The translations under genes and the position numbers were made by a program. Positions 46,199 to 56,387 of a stretch of DNA of 64,000 nucleotides are shown here, piece by piece. The number at the start of each line of letters is the position of its first letter. The stretch's first letter is position 1. The notes beneath the pieces were generated by a model. It worked only from the letters and a program-made list of their open reading frames with translations, was not told where the DNA came from and did not search any database. The stretch covers positions 2,108,001 to 2,172,000 of the forward strand of contig JAGTXZ010000010.1 in NCBI GenBank assembly GCA_018398575.1, read 5' to 3'. The stretch comes from Ampelomyces quisqualis. Taxonomy: Eukaryota; Ascomycota; Dothideomycetes; Pleosporales; Phaeosphaeriaceae.

Positions 46199-46673
46199 TT
46201 ACCACCCAAGATTGGCCTGCTCGACAAAGTCATACACAAAGACTTGTTCTAACAGAGGATCCGTTTCATTCTAAGCGGCCGTCAGTCCCAACAGTATACC
46301 TCAAGCGATTACTTACCTTCAGCCTATCATGCCCAGCGTCTGCATCGAATTCTTTTCTAGCTTCCTCGCTCTACACACTTGTCAGCGATTATCAATGAAG
46401 GCCAAAACAATGACTCTGGCGCACCTTAAACACCACAATGAATCCCGTATCCCACTCCTTATCTCTCTTAACATTCGTCAAATCGAGCGGCGTATTCAGC
46501 GGTCGACCACCCCTCGGCGGCGCAACGAGAAGTTCGGGATGTTGCGCATATAAGTCCAAGAATGCGCCCGTTCTCTCGCCTTTTTGCTCAGCAGTGACGT
46601 TGGCGTAAAACTTGAAGCACGCGATGCGAGTGACTGGAGCCGTGGTGGAATTCGAAGTGGTAATGGAGGCCAT
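46199..46673 (-). CDS. Stress-responsive A/B-barrel (Dabb) domain protein
   Basis: Three exons, 46673-46425, 46370-46317 and 46270-46199, all phase 0, give 124 residues. The single domain starts with the first beta strand THIACFKF-like (here RIACFKFYANVTAEQ) and carries the WDTGFIVVFK strand before the first intron. The 18-codon middle exon encodes SEEARKEFDADAGHDRLK, and the last exon ends VFVYDFVEQANLGW. This strand-helix-strand order, the size and the Y-x-x-H/DPLL-type segment (NETDPLLEQVFVYDF) fit Dabb proteins, which form dimeric alpha-beta barrels. Some relatives act in stress responses or polyketide cyclisation. No biosynthetic cluster surrounds it, so its specific substrate cannot be named. 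Exon joins were set by frame and splice signals. Confidence 0.75.
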
Positions 46674-47347
46674 CGCGATGTAGAGGAGTAAAAATTGGTT
46701 GAGCGTTGAGATGAGAGAAATGCGCATCTTGTTGTTGTAAGTTGAACAAAAGCAGGGCGTAGTATACATGCATATCCGGCAGCGTCGCACGCGAGAGGGG
46801 AGCCGAGATACGTCCGCGGGTTGATCACATCGGCGAACAAAGACATTGGGGGTCGAGACAGCTTGTTCCATTCTTTCTGGGTGTTTTTTGGTGACTATGC
46901 AACGTCTTTTCGCATTACTGGGAAAACAATGCTAACATGGTTACCCTACAAGGGGATCCATGTCATGCAAAACAAGTGGACTGGAAGGACCCTTCACTCT
47001 AGGGGTGATAGGACATTCATGCTAGAGACATCGCCTCGTGCTGGAAAGAAAACAACCGTGTGTAAAGAAAAACCCAATCTAGTGTTCATGGCTGATCAGG
47101 TGAGCGGTGTCGCCAAACGAGCAGCACCCGTGGAGCTTGGGGAATCGAAATCGTCCGCAGAGCATATCGGGCGCAATAGCTGCAAGAAGAGTGGCAGTGA
47201 CTCTTGTAGACAGCTTTTCTCGCGCATTCGTAAGTGGAGGTAAAGCCATGAGCTGGTCAGCTCGTATAAACTTACACCATGCGCAGTGCAGGGAGCTTGA
47301 GCTACCTAGAGCTCAAGCAAAGGAACAGTTAGCCATCTCGTATCAAC
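46674..47347. other. Intergenic region
   Basis: About 670 bases. A plus-strand open frame (46,821-47,243) has no convincing protein features. It probably holds the Dabb gene promoter and the 3' end of the gene to the right. Confidence 0.4.
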
Positions 47348-48716
47348 TCAAGACTGGCTCTTGTTGCGCTTGTTGGAAAGCTCCTGCGAGTCAGAGTCAG
47401 CGTCGATGTTTGCTCGCTTTCCCAGCGAAGAAGACGTGGGAGCAGGAGCGGCGTCAGTCTGAGGGCGCACAGAGATGCGAGTGGAGCGGCGCGTGACGGC
47501 TGGAGTGTTGGGAGTGCGCTTCTTGCGCTCGCAAGCCTTGTTAGTAGCGGTATCATCCGATGAAAGAGGATCGCCAGTGAGGGAAAGATTTTCGTCGTCG
47601 TCTGTGATAGGAGATGGCTGAAAGTGTCTACGGTCCTGGGTGCCGTAGGCTGAGTCCCCGAGTGAATGAGGTTTGTCATCGGACATGCGGTTGTGGGCGT
47701 TCATTAGAGCTTGCTGCGGATCGAGCATATCTTGGGTGGCATGCTGAGAATTGCCCTGTTCCTTGGTGGTATGTTGCGAACCCTGCTGGTAATTGGTGGT
47801 GTCATGTAAATCGTCCTGGTCGATGGCGGTAAGCTGGGTTTTGTCGTCTAGATCCTCGGTGTCCGAGATGATGGTGTTCTCCAGAACAATTCCAGGGTTA
47901 TCAAGGAGGGGCTCATCAATATAAGAGTGCGCATCGAAGGCGGCTGTGGAAGACCGATCGGAATTTAGGTTGTCATTCGCAACAGAGAGCGCGGACGAGC
48001 TACACTTCTCATGGTTGATGGAGGCCTGAGAGTTAGTAGCGACAGTCGATTGGCTACTGTCCTCAGTCTCGACATTGACGACAAACGACTGCTCTATGGT
48101 TGAAGATGAGTTTTCCTGGGACTGGAAAGATCTATCAGCAGTCGCCTCAGTGACCTTGATAGTTGGGATGGGGCCAGCGGGCGAGCCGTTGAACGACGCA
48201 GCAGGACTTGGAGTAGACACCTTGGTCGACTGTATGTTCTCCGAGCGCTGCGTTGGCTCACGCTTAGAAGAAGATTCTGATGGACGCTTCGGGGGATTGT
48301 AGGTATCAAGGTCGACATTCGGATGCATCTTGACGAAGCTACTGTCAGCGTGCGAGTGGCAGAAAGAACCACTCACGCTCTGAGGAGATCCATAACCTCC
48401 AGCCGGCGGGTTGAAGCGCTGCTGTACCGCATCGTAGCTAGAGGATCGATAGATGGCGGAATTGGCAGGATTGCGGTGAAGTTCCACATGTGGAAGGGTC
48501 ACAGTCTTCAGGTAATGGATGATCTCGCGCTGCGCATGCTTGGGGAGTACGAAGCCGGCCGTGATATCGCGGAAAGCACATTCGATGTCCTCGAAGAAGG
48601 CCTTGGGGTGCCGGTCTTTGATGACGACCTCTGAGGCGAGTCAAAATTGAAGCTCATGTCAGAGGCACAGGATACTTACGGTCGAGATGGTAAATGTGGG
48701 AAACTTTGGCCAACAT
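47348..48716 (-). CDS. Unknown, mostly disordered acidic protein
   Basis: Two exons, 48716-48680 and 48630-47348, give 439 residues; the intron is 49 bases and phase 1. Residues 1-60 look folded (MLAKVSHIYHLD, HPKAFFEDIECAFRDITAGF, LPKHAQREIIHYLKTV). The rest is rich in Ser, Thr, Asp and Gln with repeated TTNYQQGSQHTTKEQGNSQH-like text. The C-terminus has KKRTPNTPAVTRRSTRISVR and KRANIDADSDSQELSNKRNK, basic patches that could be nuclear signals. A GTGAGT at about 48,377 could start an optional in-frame 48-base intron; either form keeps the frame. I recognise no domain. A nuclear or chromatin-linked role is only a guess from composition. Confidence 0.65.
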
Positions 48717-49649
48717 TTTATACACAGGCAAAGAACTTAGTCAGCTTCAGTAGAACAAGTGGTTCAAGAATGATTGGCAAGGCTTGAATGCACTATATTC
48801 CAGAAGAACAGTGATTATCCGATTGAGTTGTCGTCCTAGAGGACCTGACTGACAGAGTAGCAAGAGTCTGTTGGTGCGGGTGGTGATGGCTTGAGAAGAG
48901 GGTGTGGATGAGTGCTACTATATACAAGAAGCTTTGGATGTACTTAGCGTGAGGGAAGCATCTTTCTCTTGGCGATATTAGCCTCAAACTGATGTTAGCG
49001 GCAGGCTCCCGAGCATTCACAGCAGTGCAAGTGGGCTCAACGAAAGCCTCTTCCAGGCGACAGAACCCCATTGTCAGGCAGAAATCTCAGGCAGTTGGTA
49101 CAAGAGGTGACAGGAGGCCCATGACGTACCTAGCCTCGCGCAATCTGCGGGGCTACTTGTGAGTGTACCGCATCACATGTCAGCTCATTCACTCTGCTGG
49201 CGCCCATGCTTGCAAACCATGAATCAAGACCTAGATCGCAAAAGAGCGCACAGAGACGTGAGATACGCTAATAGTCGCTGATTTTTCAGGTGCGTTACCG
49301 GGTGCCTGCTGTCACTGCTTAAGCACGTCCTGGGTATCTAGGCGCTGCTCCGATCGGACTTCACGGTGCTCTAAAGTCTCATTGAAAATTTGAGCCATAG
49401 CTAAGTGTACTGCCTCGTCTCGTTCAAGCCCGACTTATGCGGAGTTCCACATTTGACGGTGGTCCGCCCCAAGTTCCAACATTACAACGGCTTGTAATTT
49501 CAGCCTCTGAGCGTCTCAGATCCAGTTCTTCAACTTACAACGTGACGTATAGATAATTTCAAGGCACTTCCAAAGGCCAGATCATCAAATACACAATATT
49601 CGTACGGCAATTGCCTCTTCGTAGCCTTCGTCCTCGCCAACTTTCACAA
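48717..49649. other. Intergenic region
   Basis: About 930 bases, no supported gene. Both neighbours have their 5' ends here, so it is a shared upstream region. Confidence 0.45.
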
Positions 49650-50005
49650 ATGACTATCTCTAACCACGTGTGACGTAACAATCACTGTCGACTCACCAAA
49701 AGCACCCGAGATACTCCAAGCATTCAAAAAAGTACGAGGTCTTGTATCCTCAAATCCAGAAAACCTTGCAACATATTTGTACTGCAACCCGAAAGTGCCC
49801 GGCGAACCCAGACTCATCCAGAACTGGGATGGTGATGTGGATTGGGTCATGGCTGTGAGTGTTCAGACTATACAATAGACATGAGGTAAACACTGCTTAG
49901 ATGCTTCAACAAAATGAGGTGATCCAAGAGTTTTTTGTGACTATGGAGCACATGCTAGTCAAGCCTAGAGTAATAGAGGTTTGGAACCTTGTAGAAACGG
50001 ATTGA
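49650..50005 (+). pseudogene. ABM-like small monooxygenase-fold gene with a frame break after the start
   Basis: From 49,672 an open frame reads DVTITVDSPKAPEILQAF, then NPENLATYLYCNPKVPGEPR and IQNWDGDVDWVMA. It crosses a 46-base intron (49855-49900, GTGAGT...TAG, phase 0) into a second exon ending KPRVIEVWNLVETD and a stop. Length, the PG-x-x-x-x-x-x-NW centre and the KPR-x-I-E-x-W-N end fit the antibiotic biosynthesis monooxygenase (ABM) fold. The only nearby ATG (49,650, reading MTISNHV) is off by one base from this frame and hits TGA at once, and an upstream TGA closes the frame. Removing one T near 49,671 would reconnect them, so this is a recent pseudogene or an error in the sequence. 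Confidence 0.5.
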
Positions 50006-50618
50006 TCTCACACGTGGAGATAGCGCCGTATTAAAGATCTCTTCTCTTTATTTACGTGGCATTTTTTTTCAACAGTTTTATTGCGACTTCCGACCTCGGA
50101 GCTGTAAAGATGTGTAAATCACGTGTGCGCGCAATTCACCCTTAGCGGTCGTCATCAGGCCCCTAGGTACCCGAGTATTCAGTTGACAGGTTGCGCACAA
50201 ATTCTGTGATTTTAGCAGGAAATCGAACCACAATTTTCATGTTTGGCGCGGGCAGAGTTTGCGAAAATCGACTAGACTACTATGATGGCTTCTGGTAGAG
50301 GCCCATGATTTTGCTCAGGCGGCAATATGTCTCACCCAACCGACATCTGCCGTGCTAACCCCGTCCTAACGTTCATCCTTCACCATGATATCTTGATGCT
50401 CAAGCAAGGGGGCCTAGTTCGTTACCGGGGCATCACGTTATCACATTATCACAACACGAGGTGACGTATAAGTGCGCGTTTACAGCTTCTTGTCACTCTT
50501 TGTGGATCACCACAACGTCAACCGGCAACGAACTCGACTTTTTTTTCTTGGACTCGCACATTGACTAAAAAGCCATCGTCAGAAATCGCAGTATAGTAGT
50601 GTGGAAAAAGTAATTGCG
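50006..50618. other. Intergenic region
   Basis: About 610 bases without a gene. It likely holds the promoter of the gene starting at 50,619. Confidence 0.45.
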
Positions 50619-51605
50619 ATGGACCACGACGACAACCCTCGCAACGCTGCAGGCAGCAGCAACGACACGCGCCAACAGCACAGGACAACATCCTCAGCCT
50701 CACGCCGCCAGCAGCAATATCCCTACGATCAGCCTCTCGACTCGCCATATTCCGCGGACACTCAGCTGCCTCAGGCAAACACCCACCGTCCAAGCAACCA
50801 GCTCCCCCACGCCCCTCCCCTCCACAGATCAAATCTCCACCAAATGAGCACACACACACGGCGAACCCCATCCCACCGGCCCAATACCCCCCCGCAAGCC
50901 ACCCTCCACACCAGCACCCCGCACCTATCCCGCAGAAACGACGTATCAGACTGGGCCATCCTCGACAACCCAAACGACAAAAACGTACCTCCCCCCCCCT
51001 CCACAAATCACACAACACTCAACTAACTTGACACGATACAGTCTCTCCCCTCGGCCGTTTTCCCAGGAACATGGCCTGCAGCTCTGGACGATACTTCCTT
51101 TGCGCTCGCACACGTCGCGGCAGCGACGTCTTCGTATGCCGTTGCGCTTGCGTCGTCGGGCGTCGGGCGCGCGAGCTGGTCGGTTGGGAGCGCGCTTGTG
51201 TCGTCGGCGAAGGAGGGTGTGTGCGGGGTTGTTGGTTGGGTGGCGGGGAGGGAGGGCACGGGGGTTGAGGGGGGGCGTGGGGGTGTGAGGGGGCGGGAGA
51301 GGAGGATGGGGAGGGGGAAGGGTGTGGGTGAGGGGGTGGTGTTGAGTACGGCTGAGTTGGATTGCGACGGCGAGTGGGTCAGTGGGTTGAGGGAGGTGGG
51401 GTGGGATGATGGGGTGGGAGAGGGGGAGGGGACGGGAATCTGGGGGCGGAAAGAGGACGGAGATAAGGAGGAGAAGGGAGAGGGGTGGGAGGAGGCGGAT
51501 ATGATGGGGGTGGAGGGGACGGGAATCTGGGGGCAGAGTGAGGACGGAGATGAAGAGGAGAAGGAGGAGGAGGGGATGATGAGACTTTTTGAGTTTGAGG
51601 ATTAG
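50619..51605 (+). CDS. Unknown protein with a Gln/His/Pro-rich N-terminus and acidic C-terminus
   Basis: Two exons, 50619-50984 and 51042-51605, give 309 residues; the intron is 57 bases, phase 0. The first exon is polar and disordered (runs of Gln, His, Pro, Thr) and ends with a more ordered SDWAILDNPNDKN. The second exon begins SLPSAVFPGTWPAAL and has an Ala/Ser/Gly-rich stretch of moderate hydrophobicity (about residues 140-190), then a long Gly/Glu/Asp/Lys tail ending MMRLFEFED. The tail contains a repeated GTGIWG(R/Q) segment, once followed by KEDGDKEEK and once by SEDGDEEEK, an internal duplication of roughly 35 codons. I recognise no family. The strong purine bias of the second exon makes the frame assignment less secure than usual, but the reading frame is open across both exons with good splice signals. 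Confidence 0.55.
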
Positions 51606-51807
51606 AGATGTGGTGGGCGGCGTTGAAGGAATTGGATTGTTCCGGGATAATGTATAAGATTTTAGATGGGTATGTCAAGCATAGGCCTGGAAGACGTCAA
51701 TATACCCAAGACTTGAACAAACAAAATCATGTCAAAAAGTGACATTCTATCATCCATGAGATTTCAAAATATACATACATACACACTAAACACCAACAAA
51801 TACACCT

Positions 51808-53488
51808 CTACAGCTTCTCCTTCTCCAGACCCTTCCATCCCCACTCCTGTGCGATCAACTCCGCAGCTCGCTCGCCGATAGCCAAAACAGTCAACATGGG
51901 GTTAATCGTCGGCATCTCAGGGAAGACACCCGCATCCGCAATCCTCACACCCGATAGTCCCCTAATCTTCAACTCTGGATCAACAACCGCAAACTCATCC
52001 TTGCTCACATCGCCCATCTTCGTAGTGCCTGCAGGATGATACACGGTATGCGCAACACTGCGTCCATACGCGCTGAGTTCCTCGTCGGTCTGAACTTTTG
52101 GGCCGGGAGCGACTTCGCGCTTAATCCAGTCGCTAAAGGGCGCCTGTTGGGCGATTTTCCGCGCTGCTTTGAGGCCTGCGACAATGGTCGCGGCGTCATA
52201 GCCTTCTGGATCGGTGAAGTAGCGGAAGTCGAGGGCAGGTTTGACGGTGGGGTCGGAGGAGGTGAGGTAGATCTTTCCGCGAGAGCGGGGCCGGGGGATG
52301 TTAGGTGTCATGCAGAACGCATCGATGGGGGTTTCGTAGCCGAGACTGGGGGAATGTTAATGAGATGTTTTGTCATGTGATTTAGACTCGGGCTTACCGA
52401 GCGGTGTTCAGGCAAAAGGGAATTTGGTAGCAATGCATCATTACATCGGCGATATCACCGTCAGTGCCTGCAGCGTTGGGTATCTCCCGGCGGAGGAAGA
52501 TACCAGCGTCAGAGTCCATGGTGGTTTGGTTTGCTGGAACGGGCTTGTTGAGCTCGAAGATGATGATGCTCTCCGGGTGGTCGAGCAAGTTCTCCCCGAC
52601 ACCGGGAATGTCCTTGACAACTGGGATGTTGAGGCTTGACAGCTGGTCTTTGGGGCCAAGGCCAGAAAGCAACATCAATCGCGGAGTGTCGACTGCGCCA
52701 GCACAGAGGATGGTCTCGCACTTGGGGCTGAGAGTTCGCTTCTCACCGTTTTGGAATGTTACATTGATGCCGGTGACTTTGCTGCCTTGGACATTGATCT
52801 TGCTGACCCAGGCATTAGTGAGCACAGTCAAGTTTTGGCGCTTCTCTTCGCCACGGAGGATAGGATGGATGTAAGCTACACTGGCGCTGCTTCGGCGACC
52901 GTCATCCGGGTTGTACGAGACTGAAAAGAAGCCGACAGAAGGCTTTAGAGCGCCCTTGGTCTTGATTTCATGGTTGAAATCGTGCACGACAGGAATGTCC
53001 ATGGCGGTGGAGCATGAGTCGATCCAGTCCAAGCAAAGCTGGTTTCGGTGCTTCTCGTGCACGGGCTGAACCGTGTTGCGCAGGTTGTCAAGCACGCGCA
53101 TAAACGTCTTGAAGCTCCAGCCCTTGCAACCCTGTTCTTCCCATCTCTTTGTGTCGTACTCAAAGGGTCTGAATGAAATGAGCGTGTTGTGTGATGAGCA
53201 GCCTCCCAAGACCTTTGCTCGAGAGTGGCGGATGTGTGAGTTGCCCATTGGCTGTTCGGTTGTGCCATAGTCATAGTCAAGCTCACCTCCTAGCAGGTTC
53301 AGCCAGTCTTTTAGCAGCAATACACGGTCGTCCATGAAGTCGCTTGGGCCGGCCTCGATGAGGAGGACTGATTTGTTGGGGAGATAGTCGCTAAGTCTAG
53401 AGGCGATGACACAGCCAGCTGTGCCTCCGCCGACAATGACGAAGTCGTAGGAAGCATCCTTGGGGAGGGTGGTCGTAGTGGATGCCAT
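51808..53488 (-). CDS. GMC-family oxidoreductase, choline oxidase-like
   Basis: FAD-dependent oxidase or dehydrogenase of the GMC family, likely converting choline to betaine aldehyde and possibly on to glycine betaine. Exons 53488-52398 and 52345-51808 give 542 residues. In order: the FAD-binding VIVGGGTAGCVIASRL near residue 17, LLIEAGPSDF, the GMC signature region SRAKVLGGCSSHNTLI, and a second signature in ILCAGAVDTPRLMLLSGLGP. The C-terminal catalytic region has TVYHPAGTTKMGD and the ADAGVFPEMPTINPMLTVLAI end. The active-site His lies in the HPAGT segment. No signal peptide is present, so it is likely cytosolic or peroxisomal. The assignment to choline is strengthened by the divergent betaine-aldehyde dehydrogenase gene 621 bases away. 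I chose ATG 53488 because upstream open sequence is promoter. Confidence 0.85.
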
Positions 53489-54109
53489 TGTTGCGTGGGA
53501 GGTGCTGGCGACTGTCACGGCGAGATGGAAGAAGTGGAGAAAGACGATGGCCAGTCGGAGGAGATGGTAGCTATGGGCCAGATCAGGCGAGGCGGGCGAC
53601 TGCAAGAGGTGTGAAATATCTTCCCCGATAAGACGTGCTAGAGCGGCGGCTCGTCGGTGTGATCGGAGGGGTGCACGTGCGCGATGATGGCGTTGAGGGT
53701 TGCACGGCCGACAGCGTCCGGTTGCAGCGGAAGGTCTGGCGAGGTTGTTGTACGACTGTATTGTGTCTACAGAGTCTAGGCGTAGCAGGGCTCGCCACAG
53801 GGAATGGTTCCATCTGTGCACTCCATGCAGAGCAGAGGTCGCGTCGAGGGTGTGGTAGAGGGCTCCGATGATGTCATGGCTGCATGGCACCCCTGTCGCT
53901 CGGTAGGCGAAGGGTGAAAGCTTGCCCGGGGCAGCTGGGACTCTGGGAGCTCCATCAGGCAGGACGGAGTAATACCCGTTCCCACAAACTAAGCGGAGTA
54001 AGTATCCCGCTGACAAGCGCGCGGGCGTGCTACAGCCTACAATACTACTTGGACGTGCCCCTCCACCGTCACCAAGACCTGAGACTGCGATAGCACAACA
54101 CGCTCTACC
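53489..54109. promoter_or_regulatory. Divergent promoter of the choline oxidase / betaine-aldehyde dehydrogenase pair
   Basis: 621 bases separate the two start codons, so the genes probably share control. It contains the 24-base motif at 53973-53996 that also occurs at 5107-5130, and an acggagtaat next to it. An open minus-strand frame through this region is an accidental extension and not coding. Confidence 0.6.
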
Positions 54110-55621
54110 ATGTCGTTGCCATATGCGCCCTGCTTTGCCTACTACGACGGCAGGACGCAGTCCGGAAGCTCCCGGTCGTCGTTCCAGACGATTGATCCCG
54201 CCACGGCAGAGCCCATTGCGGACATCCACACCACCACACCGGCCGCCGTCGACGCCGCCGTTGCCTCGGCACAGAAAGCCTTCCCAGCATGGTCCGCCAC
54301 GCCAGCCATGGAGCGCGCGCGAATCCTCCATCGCGCCGCCGCCCTCCTGCGCGCACGCAACCACGACCTCGCGAGAGTCGAGACCCGCGACACGGGCAAA
54401 CCTTTCTCCGAGACCTCCGCCGTCGACGTGGTCACGGGCGCCGACGTGCTCGAGTACTTTGCGAATCTCGTCGGCGGCGGCGGCATGCACGGCGAGACGG
54501 CACAACTGCGACCAGACGCATGGGTCTACACCTCCAAAAACGCCCTGGGCGTGTGTGCAGGCATTGGCGCGTGGAACTACCCCATCCAGATTGCGCTGTG
54601 GAAGTCGGCCCCGTGTCTGGCGGCAGGAAACTGCATCGTCTACAAGCCATCCGAGTTCACGCCACTGCACTCGACGGCTCTTGCTCACATCTACGCAGAA
54701 GCTGGCGTGCCCGCGGGCGTCTTCAACGTCGTGCAGGGAGGCGGCGAGGTCGGCGCATACCTCACCAAGCATCCCGGAATCGCAAAGGTCAGCTTCACTG
54801 GCCAGGTGGCGACGGGCGCAAAGGTTGCAGGCAGCGCCGCCGGGGCGATGAAGTACGTGACCATGGAGCTGGGCGGCAAGTCAGCCTGCGTTATACTCCC
54901 CGACGCGGACCTCGACCAAGCAGTCGACGGCGCCATCATGGCCAACTTCTTCTCCACCGGCCAAGTGTGCACAAACGGCACGCGCGTCTTCATTCCAGAG
55001 GGCTCCAAGTCTGGCTTCGAGAAGCGGCTGTTGGAGAAGATGCAATACATTCGAGCGGGAGACGTCCTCGACGGCAACACCAACTTCGGCCCGCTCGTAT
55101 CGAAACCGCACTACGATAAAGTCATCTCGTACATCAGGCACGGCACCGAGAAGGACAAGGCGAAGCTGTTGTGCGGTGGACACGAAAAGCCCTCGTGGCT
55201 TTCTTCACACTCGGACAAGTCCTACAACAACGGCTACTGGGTACAACCCACCGTCTTCACAGACTGCACGGATGATATGAAGATTGTGCAAGAGGAGATT
55301 TTCGGCCCCGTCATGTCCATCCTTACCTACAAGACCGTCGACGAGGTCATACGGCGCGCAAACTCAACCAAGATGGGTCTGGCGGCTGGCGTCTTCACCA
55401 ACAACCTCAACCTCGCGCACAAGGTCATCGCGCAGCTCGAGGCAGGTATCACGTGGATCAACACTTGGGGCGAGAGTCCGGCAGAGATGAGCGTGGGAGG
55501 ATGGAAGTTGAGCGGTGTCGGTGTAGAGAACGGAAAGAAGGGCCTCGAGGCGTGGGTCAAGAATAAGAGCACGCTCGTGGAGATGGGTGGTGTAGTACCG
55601 ACTGTGTTCGCCAAGTTGTAG
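54110..55621 (+). CDS. Betaine-aldehyde dehydrogenase (ALDH family)
   Basis: Oxidises betaine aldehyde to glycine betaine with NAD(P)+, giving an osmoprotectant. A single exon of 503 residues. NAD-binding and catalytic elements are present: AGIGAWNYPIQIALWKSAP, the NAD-binding GSAAGAM region, ELGGKSACVILPDADLDQAV with the general-base Glu near residue 253, and GQVCTNGTRVF with the catalytic Cys near 287. EEIFGPVMSILTY is followed by the C-terminal AEMSVGGWKLSGVGVENGKKGL. The size and the TRDTGKP and VLEYFANL segments fit the BADH branch. It is intact and divergent from the choline oxidase-like gene, which together make a two-step glycine-betaine pathway. The exact substrate is inferred from family and context, since related ALDHs accept other aminoaldehydes. 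Confidence 0.9.
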   Translation: MSLPYAPCFAYYDGRTQSGSSRSSFQTIDPATAEPIADIHTTTPAAVDAAVASAQKAFPAWSATPAMERARILHRAAALLRARNHDLARVETRDTGKPFSETSAVDVVTGADVLEYFANLVGGGGMHGETAQLRPDAWVYTSKNALGVCAGIGAWNYPIQIALWKSAPCLAAGNCIVYKPSEFTPLHSTALAHIYAEAGVPAGVFNVVQGGGEVGAYLTKHPGIAKVSFTGQVATGAKVAGSAAGAMKYVTMELGGKSACVILPDADLDQAVDGAIMANFFSTGQVCTNGTRVFIPEGSKSGFEKRLLEKMQYIRAGDVLDGNTNFGPLVSKPHYDKVISYIRHGTEKDKAKLLCGGHEKPSWLSSHSDKSYNNGYWVQPTVFTDCTDDMKIVQEEIFGPVMSILTYKTVDEVIRRANSTKMGLAAGVFTNNLNLAHKVIAQLEAGITWINTWGESPAEMSVGGWKLSGVGVENGKKGLEAWVKNKSTLVEMGGVVPTVFAKL

Positions 55622-55808
55622 TTCATGTGCTTGTATAAAAATGGACAGATTACACGACATCAAAGTTGGAGTGTACATATGTTTTTAGTTCACGCTTTGA
55701 GCGTAGAGGTTGCTTGAACATACACTCCTGCGAGCATATCTTGCGTGCGAGTGCAATTAACCGACATGTACTTCGTACAAGCAGTCATACAAACGCTACA
55801 CAAGCTTC

Positions 55809-56249
55809 TCAAGCATCCTGCGAGCCCGTCCTCTTATCATTTCCATGTCTTTGCCAGCACTGACGGAAGACCTCCATCTAGTTCTCTCGTCAGCTCAGGA
55901 ATGCAGTCGCCATCGTGTCTCGGCAGCATGTCGGCTACCGAAGCTCACAACCGGGGAAACCTCCGTCCACTCACCTCTTGCTTGCACGCCCTCCAGTCTT
56001 TCTTCTCGTAGTAGCAGTCGGTTAACTTCGCATTTTCCTCTACCAAAAACGTCAATTGGGTAGTGTCCGGAGAAATCGAGCATTGGCATACCTGAGCAGC
56101 CTGTGCTGAAGATCCTCTTGTCCCTGCGCATTCGGTCAGCTCATTCGCTGCCTCAACAATCCCCGCATCCGGCAAGCGCACCAGTCATCGGGTTCATCAT
56201 CGACCAGAGGCTGTGCAGCTGGAGCGTTCGCTTTTTCGTCCTTAGGCAT
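55809..56249 (-). CDS. COA4: Twin CX9C protein, COA4-like cytochrome c oxidase assembly factor
   Basis: A very small, four-exon gene easily missed: exons 56249-56182, 56123-56092, 56039-55975 and 55877-55809 give 77 residues, and every junction keeps frame. The N-terminus is MPKDEKANAPAAQPL followed by an acidic DDEPDDWDKRI stretch. Then come the two motifs: C-SEENAKLTD-C and C-KQEMEVFRQ-C, each with exactly nine residues between cysteines, separated by YYEKKDWRA. This is the helix-hairpin-helix (CHCH) pattern of mitochondrial intermembrane-space proteins imported by the MIA40 relay. The order and the WRACK, CWQRHGND and final S-x-DA text are what I expect for fungal COA4/CMC3, which helps assemble complex IV. 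Other twin-CX9C proteins are the alternative. It shares a 138-base upstream region with the biotin ligase gene. Confidence 0.8.
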
Positions 56250-56387
56250 TTGGAAAACGAGCCAGAGTTGGGAGTGGTAGAACAAGCGTACTTCGTATTG
56301 AACGTCGAGCGCTCGGGGTTCTCCAGGGCTGCGAACAAGGAACGGGATTACTCTGCTCCGAGGGTGAACGTCACGACGTCAGCAAAA

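Noticed and set aside
50518..51018. Minus-strand frame of 166 codons opposite the unknown gene at 50,619
   Set aside because: It mirrors the purine/pyrimidine bias of the plus strand, is Cys/Gly/Trp-rich and has no protein-like features.
52394..54772. Very long minus-strand open frame extending far upstream of the choline oxidase-like protein
   Set aside because: Only the part below 53,488 has GMC-family sequence; the rest is promoter DNA and antisense of the aldehyde dehydrogenase, where GC-rich codons leave the opposite strand open.
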